Shown here piece by piece: positions 45,680 through 56,490 of a stretch of DNA of 64,000 nt. The DNA is taken from contig MNCI01022234.1 of NCBI GenBank assembly GCA_015680685.1, positions 195-64,194 on the forward strand. Direction: 5' to 3'. The notes under the pieces are model-generated. The model did no database searches and was not told the DNA's origin. It worked only from the letters and a program-made list of their open reading frames with translations. Position numbers and translations under genes: made by a program. The stretch comes from Gnetum montanum (lineage: Eukaryota > Streptophyta > Gnetopsida > Gnetales > Gnetaceae). The number at the start of each line of letters is the position of its first letter. Positions within the stretch are counted from its first letter, which is position 1.

Positions 45680-46265
45680 CGCCAAATCCAAATCCAAATC
45701 CAAATCCAATCGCAATTCCCAGTCCGCCTCCTCCGTAGCGGCACAGCATTACTTGATCAAATCTCTGGACGGCAAAATCCAAAACCAGAGGCAGGGCTAC
45801 CAAAGCTGTGAACCGAATTCCGCAAACGGTGCGCCTGGTCAACCGAGTTACTATAACCGCTGTGCATGTGAACGAATGGCACCGAATTATCCAAAAATGT
45901 CGCTGCAACGGATTTTTGCTTCTGTTGCGTTTGGTTACGTGACGACCGGCTGCGTTCCATTGTTTTAATAATAATCATGAAAATAATAATCAACTTCTCA
46001 TAAATTTTTATTTTTCCCATAAATTGCGTTTGTTTGTTTGTTTCTTGAGTAGAAGTGCAAGCTCATGCAAAGCGTGCATGTTATTGCGGTGTCGTGCTGT
46101 GCTGTGCTGTGCTGCTGGTGCTGGTGTTGCTGGTAGAGGTCTGCAACAGTGCAACTGCGTGTCTTTCGTTCTTTCTTTCTTTTGATCGTTTCCATGAGTG
46201 CGCTCCGCCACGCTTTGTCTCCCATTACCAGTTATTTAAGAGTATAGCAGTGCTTTTCGTCTTCT
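45680..46265 (-). promoter_or_regulatory. P4H: P4H 5' UTR and proximal upstream region
   Basis: Directly upstream of the ATG is a GGATTT hexamer repeat (about four and a half units, 45683-45712). The region is GC-richer than the flanks up to about 45960, then AT-rich, with a TTTATGAG/AATAAAAA segment near 46000-46020 that could serve as a TATA-like element. A GTGCT/GTGCTG repeat lies at 46092-46130. The transcription start is not determinable here. Confidence 0.4.
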
Positions 46266-46269
46266 TCTT

Positions 46270-46345
46270 TTCCAACCTAGCGTTGTCCGGTATTGAACCC
46301 ACGTCCATGCTTTGGCAGACTTCCGTTAAACTACCGAGTGATCTT
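46270..46345 (-). mobile_element. tRNA-like SINE head on the minus strand
   Basis: The minus strand reads A box GGTAGTTTAACGG (46335-46323) and B box GGGTTCAATACC (46300-46289), with about 22 bases between them. This is the spacing of a tRNA-derived SINE head, about 610 bp upstream of the P4H ATG. There is no clear tRNA acceptor stem, so it is not called a tRNA gene. Confidence 0.45.
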
Positions 46346-47329
46346 GGTATTGGCGTCTTTATTTATACCAGTACCATGAATTTAAGCTGCTTCACATTTT
46401 GTTTAAGGTATATTGAAGTATTGGATTGTGCTTGACTGAAAGGAGGAGGTTGAGTTTTCGTTCATCCACGAGTCTCATTGGATGAGCGTTCTGACTGATA
46501 GCCCTTAACTTAGTGCATACTCTGAGCTTATTTAGATAAGCAGGTCTTGTTGGTTCAATCCGTGGAGACTTTTTAATCCAAATAGATTACATTTATTGAG
46601 GATACGGATTTTGAATAATCAAAAAGACCATTAATTTTGAGTCATTAATTTTTATTTTTATTAAGCAAGAGGTTATCCGTTGGGATCATCACCCAAAGGC
46701 TTAATGTTTATCTTACTAAGAAAATGTCTTTATTAAAGTTGTGCTTGTAAATAAATATAGTGCTTATGAGCAAATCTTTAATGAGCTCAATGCTCATTTT
46801 ACCAAATTAGTAAAACAAAAATACAATCTAATATTAACACAAAATATTAAAATCACTAAACATACTTACAGTTATATGTGAGAAAAAATTATATGGATAA
46901 AGATGATTATAAAATTATTTATACAAAAATGTCTACTTTACTATTCATTAGGAAAAAACATAGTGTTGACTTCGACAACTACAAATATAATGTTTGGGGG
47001 GTGTTATAACCTAAAATAATTGAAACATATGTACATCCAATTAGAACTTTATATAACTCAACATTGCTCACTAGAATGGAACCCATTACCTGGAGCTTCC
47101 AAATGATTACCACTAGGCTAACACCTTATTATTTGCAAATATAATGTTTGAGAATTGGTATTATTACTATATCCTATATTATATAAATTGCACATATATA
47201 GATGAAAATTAGTATTATCATTATATCATATATTATCTTAAAGATTACAAGTCAATTTCCCACAAAAATTTATCATCAAATCATTATCCATGTTGTTAGG
47301 ATAATGAAACAATGATAATGATAATTAAT
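46346..47329. other. Intergenic sequence upstream of P4H
   Basis: Another weak tRNA-like pair of boxes occurs at 46476-46561 (GGTTCAATCC at 46552) with non-standard spacing. The rest is AT-rich with nothing recognisable. Confidence 0.3.
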
Positions 47330-47334
47330 TTTAT

Positions 47335-47545
47335 ATGTGCCTAAGGGTGTAGGGCAGGTGGTTAGGACACTCATCTCTGAATTGGGAGATTTGTGGGTTC
47401 AATTCTTGCTTGCCTTGTAGTGGCAATAGTGGAGACTAGCCTTGTAGTGGGACCTACCTTTTCAATCATAGGTCGGTCACACCTACCATATTGTGTGGGT
47501 AGGGGTTGTGCTACCAACTTGAGTTGCCTTGCCTCAAAACAAATA
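47335..47545 (+). mobile_element. tRNA-derived SINE (Au-like)
   Basis: GTAGGGCAGGTGGTTAGGAC (47349-47368) holds the A box and GTGGGTTCAATTC (47393-47405) the B box, followed by a non-tRNA body with TAGTGGGACC and an AT-rich end. The short ATAATTAAT on both sides (about 47318 and 47543) may be the target-site duplication. It resembles plant Au-type SINEs as I remember them. Confidence 0.6.
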
Positions 47546-48408
47546 ATTAATCATATATTAAACAACTACAAAACAAATTAATTAATCAAATAATTAATAT
47601 CATTCCTCAATATGGGAAAGGAGGAGACTATCAAAAGCTAACATTATGTGGGGGGTTGGTGTTGAAACCCTACAAGAATTGTAATATAATTCAATTAGAA
47701 CTTTATAACTCATCATTACCCTCCAAAATTAAACCCATAACTTGGAGCTTTTAAATCAAGAGTCTTACCATTAGGCTAATACCTCATTATTGAAAAACCA
47801 AAAACTAAAAAACTAATTAACACACACTATTTAGCAATATGTACCTCCATTATATATAGCCAACACAATACTTTATTAAAATTTATACATAACATTAAGG
47901 TGCCTCATGTGTAAATTGAACTACCAACCTCATACTTACAAATACTTGTTGAGCATGACTTGAACTAGCAACCTCTTACATCACATGTGACTTGAACTAG
48001 CTAACTAATTAAGCCACCTCATTAGTACTATTATTAATCTTCTTGGTCCATTAAACATAGGAAATCTATTTCCATACCTATTGGTTCATATATACTTTAT
48101 ATATATATCTTAAAATCAGTATTCTTAATGTAAAAAGGAATTAGTATTACAAGTGGGAAGACTTACATTTAGCTAATTACATATTAGAATCTTCCTAACT
48201 TTTGCAACTTTTGTCAACATGAAGAATATTTATTTAATGTATGCCTTATTTTTCTCAAGAAATAAGAAGTTGAGAAGAGAAAAAATATGTTAAAGTTAAG
48301 GATAGGAAAAGAAAACAAGATGAAGTGGAGAATAGAAAAAATAAAGCTAAAATTGAGGATATAAAAATACAAAAAGCAACAAAGAAACCAAAGAAGATAA
48401 AAACTTCC
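47546..48408. other. Intergenic AT-rich sequence
   Basis: Direct-repeat-like phrases (for example TTGAACTAGCAACCTC and TTGAACTAGCTAACTA) recur near 47920-48010. No feature can be named. Confidence 0.3.
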
Positions 48409-48409
48409 N

Positions 48410-48578
48410 ACTTTACAACTGAGTGAATCAAGCAAAATCACTACTGGCTTACAAAACAATTACACTTTATGCTCAAAACTAGTCGTACTCATTCTACCTT
48501 ACTAAGGAATGTTAGAACAATAAATGACTTAGGAAATGTAAATGACTTAGTAAAAGTAAACAATGTGGAAAAGTAAAT
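48410..48578 (-). repeat. 169-bp block between single Ns, inverted copy of 48873-49041
   Basis: It is bounded by N at 48409 and N at 48579. By eye it is the exact reverse complement of 48873-49041. The N borders and lack of any mismatch point to a scaffolding or gap-filling artefact more than a biological inverted repeat. Confidence 0.85.
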
Positions 48579-48579
48579 N

Positions 48580-49403
48580 GAAACACTTTTATCATGGATA
48601 TCATAGCTCAACATAGAGATGATGTAGTGGGCCATGGTCATACATATAAATACAAGCCTACCATTGCATCAAAAACAAGTTTTTTGCTCAACACTTAACA
48701 AAATTCTTGTAATTTGTTTTTTTGAAGTTAGAGTTAGTTACGAATGCCTATAGTGTGGTGAATTACAGTTGTATGACATCTTTATTCGAGTGGATTTTTC
48801 TTGGATACAATTCATGAATGACACTAAAGATCGAGATTGTTCTTGATTATTGCACCATCTCACATAGAATAGATTTACTTTTCCACATTGTTTACTTTTA
48901 CTAAGTCATTTACATTTCCTAAGTCATTTATTGTTCTAACATTCCTTAGTAAGGTAGAATGAGTACGACTAGTTTTGAGCATAAAGTGTAATTGTTTTGT
49001 AAGCCAGTAGTGATTTTGCTTGATTCACTCAGTTGTAAAGTTACTTGGTAATCTTAGTAATAGTTACATCTGTCCAGGACTTGTACGAAAAATTAGGAAC
49101 AAGTACTTATAATCATAGGATAGAATAGCTTTACATTTTCATTATTCTTAGTCAATAAAATTTATAACCATTTTTCATTGTGTTCACACTTAGCATAATT
49201 AAAGCCAACTAACATCATTTTATCGTATACCTTACTAAGAGATAAACTATATGTTTTGCACCTTTCTAACTCTAAGTGGGAAGATAATGATTACGAACTT
49301 CTTATCAACTTACTAGTAAACTTACATTGTCCATCCATGGATAACGATGCGTGAACACTTGTGATTTGTATGGTTGAGTGTTGGAATTCTCTAGTGGTCA
49401 TCA
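48580..49403 (+). repeat. LTR of a Ty3-type element (left copy)
   Basis: It aligns with 62721-63549 from GTAGTGGG (48626) onward, with TATA-like CATATAAATACAAG (48645-48658). It ends GGTCATCA just before a decayed primer-binding site at 49404-49422. The 5' end is uncertain because of the N at 48579. Confidence 0.6.
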
Positions 49404-50400
49404 TTAGCTCTATTACTAGGGATGTATCAATGTTTGCTAGTTAGTTGATTTTACACAGTTTGTTATATCAAGTATCATCAAGTCTATCATTCATATTTAG
49501 AATAATTTTTCAAAATACATGCATTTTAAGCATTAACCAAATTGAAATGCCTTATGTATCCAAAGTGAACTCTCCTTCCGCTATTGATCTTAATGAAAGT
49601 AATGACAAAGATTATAATGAAGAAGATTAAGATGCACTCATGTAAACAAGAATTCCTATGCTCATATTGATTCTAATAACCCTGATTTTACATTCATTTT
49701 CCACCAGGACAAACAAGTCGGGTAGAAAGACTTACAAGGTAATATTGTCTTACCATTAGATTGTTTAGCACCTTCAAATAGTCCTCCTGAGATCAAATCT
49801 TGTTCATATATAAGAAGGGCATTAAGTCACCAAGAACATGACTAGGCCATACTAGTCAACAAAGGATCAAACAAGAAGGGATGCTATTATGGTAGCAAGG
49901 TATGAAAAATAAAGAGGAAATAAAGCACCACAAATGATCAGCCTTAATGAGAAGGCACATGAGTCATATAAAGTTGAAAATTCTAGCTAGACTCACAGAT
50001 CTAGTTCTTAAACACCAGTAATATGCATTGAAGATCCTATGAAGACAAAGTTATGATTAGCTTTTGTAGAAATTCTTGGAAGAGATAAGGAAAACTCTAG
50101 ACGTAGGAGGATTTTAAGGCCTAAAACCTTCAATAGAGCTAGAAGGGATGAAGCTAGGAGCCATAGAAGGAGAACCAACTTGCACCATTATCCAACTTCT
50201 TCATCCTCTTCGTTACACTCATCAATAGACTCTCATAAGAGAGAACAAAGAACAAGGGATCATGGAATACATAACAACAAAAGAAGAACATATCCTAAAC
50301 AGGTGGAAGATGATGAAGAAGATAGAAAAAGAGAAGTCAGACATAAGAGAAGAGGACATCATGAGCATTGAAGGAGTCATCTCTATAATAGAGCTTATGA
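49404..50400 (+). pseudogene. Primer-binding site and gag start of the left Ty3-type element
   Basis: A degenerate primer-binding site (TTAGCTCTATTACTAGGGA) matches the position of the better one at 63551. Gag begins at the ATG at 49547 (MPYVSKVNSPSAIDLNE) and parallels 63691 on (both have ...YNEED then TRI...). Stops follow. An Arg/His/Glu-rich stretch at 50100-50390 probably belongs to the same gag. It is cut off at about 50400 by the Copia LTR. Confidence 0.55.
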
Positions 50401-50401
50401 G

Positions 50402-51379
50402 CTTATGTGGTTTGAAGGGTACCACACCCTGTACAAGTTCTAAGCTTCGCTTTGGAGTGTTTCATCACTATGAAACCACTCAGCCCTGCAAGGTCTCGAC
50501 AAGCTTAGAATGTGGTTTCAAGGATCCCACAACCTTTACAAATTGAGCTCTACTTAGGAGTGTTTTGATGCTACACAAACACTCAATCTTGCAAGATCTA
50601 GACAAGCTCAATTTTGATGCCTTCTCATAAAAAGTACATCAATCCTAGTAGGGCAACAAGAGTGAAACAAAATCATAAGGAAAGGATGTAACTCACTTTA
50701 TAGATCCTTGTACTTTGAAGCACAATTCAACAATCAATCAGCAAATGATTTTACAAATGAAGCACATAAGTTCAATATACAATGATTGCTTAGATAGTGA
50801 TAATTCATGCACATCACTTGCTCAATACCCAGGAAAATGAAGTCTTCTTATAGCCTTGGAGTTTTTGAAAATACTTTGGAATTTGTGCAACCACTATTTA
50901 ATGGCCAGTGTAGATGTCTCCTTTGAGATTGAGATGCATCTTTAAAATTGACTTCAATTTGGAGGAGATGTCTCTTTTGAATGTGGGACATCTCATGGGA
51001 GATATCTCCATGAAGATGTCTTCATTTGAAAGGAGATGTCTCCTATTTTTGGGAGATGTCTTCTCTGAATGTACTCCACTTTGGCCAAGATGTCTCCTGC
51101 TTCTTGGAGACATCTTCTCAACTTTGAACTTTGGTTCTTAAGGCTTCCACTTATTGATTTAGCTTCTTCCCAATCCTTGGATCATCTTCATCTAACTCGT
51201 AGCCTTCACATTTATCCATGCTTGTCCATGCTCCCTTGAATCATTGTAGTTTCTTTTTTGACATCTCTTTGTAGATCTCATTTCTTGAGTTCTCATTAAT
51301 GCCTTGCAAAAACATCACATTCCACAACATTCTATGTTCTCCATTTTCCTAAAGGTTTTGACATACCAAAAGGTCAACA
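50402..51379 (-). repeat. Copia-like 3' LTR, truncated, TGTCTC-rich
   Basis: It matches 61785-62720 over most of its length (for example CTTAGAATGTG, GGATCCCACAACCTTTA) and starts (minus) with TGTTGACC. The last 185 or so bases present in the other LTR are missing at 50402. It contains TGTCTC at 50915, 50969, 51037 and 51091 and GAGACA at 51107. Confidence 0.75.
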
Positions 51380-51380
51380 A

Positions 51381-51400
51381 TCTTTCCCTTTTTGATGATG
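51381..51400 (-). other. Copia polypurine tract
   Basis: The minus strand reads CATCATCAAAAAGGGAAAGA directly before T and the LTR start TGTTGACC. This matches the 'ATCATCAAAAAGGGGGAGATTGTTG' style of plant Copia (SIRE/Maximus type) ends. Confidence 0.75.
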
Positions 51401-52489
51401 TCCAAAACTTAAGAAAATGGGTGAGTTAATAAACCAATAAATAATAATAATAATCAATAAAAATATTAAGATATATAAATTTCAATGGTAGCTAGGGACT
51501 AGGATAAAGGCTCTAAAGCTCAAGGTGTAGGGTAGAGATCGTGTAAAAGCACAAAAGAAACTAAGCTAATAAAACAATGCTAAAAAAGGCAAAAATTGTC
51601 TTCACAAATAAAGTGCACCACAAATAGATAACTAGGATAAGCATCATCTCTCTATACCACAAACTATTCATCTAATTGTCCATCCAATATGGTTGTTGAA
51701 ATGTCCTCAACATGTACAAAAACTACATATGTGCAAATCCACAACCAAAACACATATGTATCCACATAAAAAATTCTCTATCCCTCTTTTTGTACATCAT
51801 AAAAAAGGAGGAATAATCTAAGAACTCTAACCACTAATCTCTATAGCATCATCAAAGTCCTCATCATCTGAAGTAGCTTTTGCTCTAGATGGTCTGCATG
51901 TCTCCTCCTCATTGTCATTGCTATTGGTGCTGGTGCTAGTCACACGCTACTTAATATCATCATCTGAAGATGGGATCTAGATAGAAGTCCTTTGTGGATG
52001 AAGCTTCACTTGAAAGTGAGATGAAGTTAGTGGAGCTAGCTGAGCTATAGTTTGTTGAGAGGATGAGGAAGCATCCTTCCTTTGATAGGTGATGTCAGCT
52101 ATAGGTCTCCATTGGGATGAAGTCCCAAAAATACTCTTCATAACCTATTACTCAAATGATCTAGGAGCATCACCCTAAAGTGGAACATTGGGTCCATACT
52201 ACTCCCCCTAAACAGGTATCTATGATGCAACCAGCTCATCTAAATTTAATGCATTTTTTGAGTCATAGGCCCAAGAAGGTCTAGTTGCAGTAGAAAGTCT
52301 CAATGTAGTAGGAATATCCTCCTCACTCTCTAAGATGGAAGGAGGGGTGATCTCCTCAAACTACTACCCATCAGGAGGAAGTGGTACTTTGGCAATGTCC
52401 ATTCTCTTATGCAAGTAAGAGAGTTTCTTGTTGATCATCCTAAAAGTACAAGAAAATAACTGTAGTAGCTTCTTCAAGGAAGATCTTAT
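51401..52489 (-). other. Copia-like interior, unassigned
   Basis: It contains low-complexity Asp/Glu/Ser-coding text on the minus strand near 51850-52000, but no readable domain. Confidence 0.35.
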
Positions 52490-53255
52490 TTACTCACTAG
52501 TAGATTTGGACCTTCTCAATTGAGGAGAGGTCCTAGATGATGATGTTGCTCTCTTCTTTTATGATGGAGGTGGCCTAGTGCTAGGTCCTACTTCATTTGC
52601 ATGTAAGGAGCTCTTGTTCTTTGCATACTTCCCAAGTCTCCTCTTACATTTGAGCAAAGGCATCTCCAAAATGAGAACACCTCTCTAATAAATCAATAGG
52701 TTGATGAGATGATGATGTCTAAAGATCCTTTCTTTGGTGAACATGGCCAACATGTCATGGTAGAAGAGTATGGCACAGCTCTAGTAGTTGTCTTGTAACT
52801 AGGTAGTAGAGAACAAAAGCTTGTGGTGGAAATAGATAATTATAACTTCCCCCTTTTACAATGATGTTATATAGAACAATAAGGAATAAGGTGGAAGCAT
52901 ATGGAGGCATCTTGTTCCTATAAAATCTACCTCTACCTAATGACAAGGACTCTCCAAACAAGGCATCACAAAACTCATCCTATGTGATAGGAATTATGCC
53001 ATTTGAAAAGATATGATTCATAGAACGAATGGCAAACTAAAATACATCTGCACTAGCAATCCCAAGAAGTGCATTCACAACTTAGGGAGACATATCAATT
53101 ACAAGACCCCAAACCATAGATGTAAATGCCCCAATAACAATGTCAATGATAACAATATTACAAAATAATTCTTTAATAAGAACTTTAGAAACCAAGAAAT
53201 CCATAGTAATGAAAGTAGCCCAGTTCAAAACTTGAAAATAACTCATCAAAGCTTG
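52490..53255 (-). pseudogene. Plant-transposon-protein-like domain (Transposase_32 style)
   Basis: The minus strand at 52961-52755 reads FGESLSLGRGRFYRNKMPP, then YASTLFLIVLYNIIVKGGSY and FVLYYLVTRQLLELCHTLLP. The order 'P-P-A-R-x-L-x-x-I-x-x-N-x-x-x-K-G-G ... Y-x-L-x-T-x-x-x-x-N-L/C' resembles the putative plant transposon protein domain found in many retrotransposon ORFs. This is recognition by pattern only. Its upstream end is cut by the nested insertion at 53261. Confidence 0.4.
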
Positions 53256-53260
53256 CTACA
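53256..53260 (+). repeat. Target-site duplication, left (CTACA)
   Basis: CTACA pairs with CTACC at 59075-59079 (4 of 5), flanking two 890-bp LTRs. Confidence 0.5.
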
Positions 53261-54150
53261 TGATGAATCATGGTTTTTCATGTGCTGATATTAGACCCTT
53301 GATATTAGCATATGCTGATATCGGACCCTCGATATCAGGTACACGATATTGTAGCCTGGATAATGATATCGAATACATGATATCGTGGTTCCTATGTAAG
53401 CCTATAAATACCAAATTTAGGTGCACAGGACGGGGGGAGTCAGTAAGTGTAGAAGTAGAGTCTTTTTGTCATTTTTTAGTTCATTTCAATTCTTTCCCTA
53501 GTGCATGCCAACAGTGTGATGATTGTAATTGTATGGAACCTTTATTCGAGTGTGACATACTTGGACACGTGCATGACCAGCAATAAAGATCAAGATTACT
53601 TCATCATTGCAGCATTCACTTAGTTTTAATTACTTAATTGTTATTGTCATTTATTATTTTCTTAATTAATATTCCTTTACCTTCATTTACTATCCTTGTT
53701 ATTAAACACAGAATAAGTACAACTTAATCACAAGCATTTAAGTGTGACTACTTGGTATCCTAGTACTGTATCTAGGAGTGCTTAAGTAACATGTGCTTGG
53801 TAATCCCAGAAGCAGTACACGAGGTTCAAGATGTGTACGGATGATTAAGGATGGATGCTTATCGCACTTAGGCTAGCTTAGATTTTGCTTCTCATTCCCT
53901 ATTAGCTTAAAACAAGTTTATTTTCCATTGTCTCTAGGAGTAGCACTAGTTTAGGACCACATCATACACCTCACTTTGGACTAAACCTTATGTGACAAAG
54001 CAAATACTAGTCTAGGTGGGAAGATAGCAAACTGTGATCAACATGTAACTATCTAGATACCACAACTAGTCCATCTATGGAGTTCGATCGAATCATACAT
54101 GAACGCTCATATTTGTATGGTTGAGTGTAGGAGTACCTAGCCACTAATCA
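53261..54150 (+). repeat. 5' LTR (890 bp) of nested Ty3-type element
   Basis: It runs from TGATGAATCATGG to ...CCACTAATCA, and its partner at 58185-59074 has the same length. The TATA box is CTATAAATA at 53402-53410. Upstream lie seven GATATC/GATATT motifs (53281-53385). Confidence 0.85.
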
Positions 54151-54170
54151 TTGGCACTATTGTGAAAGAC
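54151..54170 (+). other. Degenerate primer-binding site (tRNA-Asp type)
   Basis: TTGGCACTATTGTGAAAGAC directly follows the LTR. It differs mainly by transitions from the tRNA-Asp-complementary site seen more cleanly at 63551. Confidence 0.5.
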
Positions 54171-54280
54171 GGTGCTAGTTATTTAGATTAGTTAGATCAT
54201 CCAAGATCACTATAACAAAGCCTTGATGATATATCTTTTAGAAAGAAGTAATTGCAAAAAATTCACACACAAATTTATAA

Positions 54281-56306
54281 CAATGTCTCTCTCACAAGAC
54301 TATGATAATGCAACAACTAGTATAGCAATTCATTGGAGAACCAATGAATTATATGCTGATGAAGATAAAGTTTGGAGTACTTAATCTAATGTAGGGGTCC
54401 CCTATGTACATAAACAAAGACAACATCATTCCAACTCACAATTTCATAACCTACCTAGTGACGATGAACTCCTGCTAGCCACTAAGAGGCTATTCAAATA
54501 TCCCACAAGCATTGTAAGAAAAGTCATCTACCTAGGCTTGATTTAAACAACTTTTCCAAGTTTTTAGGAGGCTATAATTTAGATCCACAACATCATTTAC
54601 AAGCCTTCCATGATGCTTGTGTATGGAACAATATTGATAATGGATGGCAAAAACCTAAGCTCTTTCCTCTAACACTTGTTGGCTAAGAAAAAGTGTGGTA
54701 TAGGTCTTTAAAACCAAAATTAATTCGACATTGGCCAAAAATGGTGGAACTATTTAATGAAAGATATCAAACCTATGCAAGAGTGTTAGCCTTGAGGAGA
54801 CAAATCCAAGAATGGAAACAGGGATAACATGAACCCTTGGACATGGCCTTAGAAAGATACTATTCTTTGTTAAACAATTGCCCAAGCCATGGATTCTCAG
54901 AGAAAAGGCTAATGTACCATATCATGGATGGGCTCCATAATGAAACAATGGAAATCCTAGGAATGTATGCCCAAGGTCAACTCTACAAGCTACGAACCCA
55001 CCAATTCTAGGATCTTATTAAGCATGTAGAAAAAGAAGAAGGAGAAATGGCTAAATGGGAGAATGTTGAAAGCTCTCAACAAGACCAAATTCTCAAAATA
55101 GCAAAGGTCCATGATCATGAAGAGGAGAAATCAACTCACCTCAAGGAGGTGGAATCATCCTTGCCAATACTACAATCACTCGATGAAATTGAGGCAAAGA
55201 TTAATAAGATGATGCAATGGATACATGAAAAATGTGGAGAATATGCCAACACTATTAGAGGTAAAACCATGATGAACCAAGAAGTAGGACAAAAAACCCT
55301 TAGACAATCAGAAAGAAGGGTTGAAGAGAATAAGGATAAGAACTCAACTGCTAATCATACGTATCAATGTAACATTTGCCTGTACGATCACCCTAAAGGT
55401 CAATGCCTAATCTTGTCACATTTACATGAGCATTGGGAAGGAATGTTACATCCAGAGTTTATACAGAAATACCATGTTTAGTCACAATGGCCAAAATTCT
55501 AGTCATGGGAGAGGCCACCCTCAAACTGGTCACACCCTTCATATCATCCAAACCCAAGAGCTTATTAGGTTCAACATCTTGTTTCCCCAACTGGGTCAGC
55601 ATCCTCTATCTCACCACAGTGTTATCATTCTCCTAAGTATTATCAAACCATGCCCTCTCCCACAAGATCACCACCTCATATTCCTTGCACTTCCTCTCGC
55701 CCTCAATATTCTCATCCTTCACCTCCTTCTACATCACCACCAATAGTACCATCAGGTTTTGCACCACAACATCAACCCACAAACATTACTTATGCTACTA
55801 TAGTCAATAGCAGTGGAGGACCTCCACAACATCAAAAGCATCCTTTGTTTAGGCATGACCAAAGAAAGAGACAACATGGTTTCGAAACCACTGCATCCTC
55901 TAACCAAGCACAAGTTCAACGTTGTGATGCATTTGTCTCCTCGAACACAATGCCTTCTATTACCTTATCAGGGCCACTAATCAACACTCCAACAACCATG
56001 CAACTTAATGAATATACCCATGTAGGGAGACATATCCGTCCTTGCATACCAATTTACGGTCACGGGTGCTGTAGTGGGTCAACTCCTTATTAATTAACAA
56101 CATCTTATAACTTGCCCGACTATGTCAACTTTAATCAAGTGTGTGAACCTCAATGTGGTTACAGTCCAACCACCACATCAAAAGACACCCAATGGTTTGG
56201 ATATGACCAGGTCCCAATATTTCTAAAATGCTTGGATCCAAATTTTCCATTTACTAATTCTTACCATACTCAAGGGTTTAGTTATGGGGGATATTCTCCA
56301 TTCTAA
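54281..56306 (+). pseudogene. gag of nested Ty3-type element
   Basis: The start is near 54281 (MSLSQDYDNATTSIAIHW). The Retrotrans_gag core reads NLDPQHHLQAFHDACVWNN (54572-54630), LFPLTLVG, then WYRSLKPKLIRHWPKMVELF, LALRRQIQEWKQG, and a CPSHGFSEKRLMYHIMDGLH block. An open part at 55047-55481 is a coiled-coil/helical region with a Cys/His cluster (CNICLYDHPKGQC) near its end. A Pro/Gln/Ser-rich tail continues in another frame to 56306 (SYGGYSPF, then stop). Stops at several points and at least one frameshift make it a pseudogene. The protein would package element RNA. Confidence 0.75.
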
Positions 56307-56490
56307 CAAGCAAAATTAATAAATATTTTTCATTTTCTTTAGTTTTACAATTTTTTTTATTTTTTATTTTCTAGTTTTTCATCTTTCCATTTATTGTTTT
56401 ATCTCTTTATCTTTTTATGGGTAATCTCATCTATGAATAAAGCACTCATGTGACTTGTTGGTTGAGGTGTTGTTCTCTACTATCAAGTCT

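Noticed and set aside
46270-46345. A true tRNA gene
   Set aside because: A and B boxes are present, but no acceptor stem pairing or plausible anticodon arm could be found; it fits a SINE head better.
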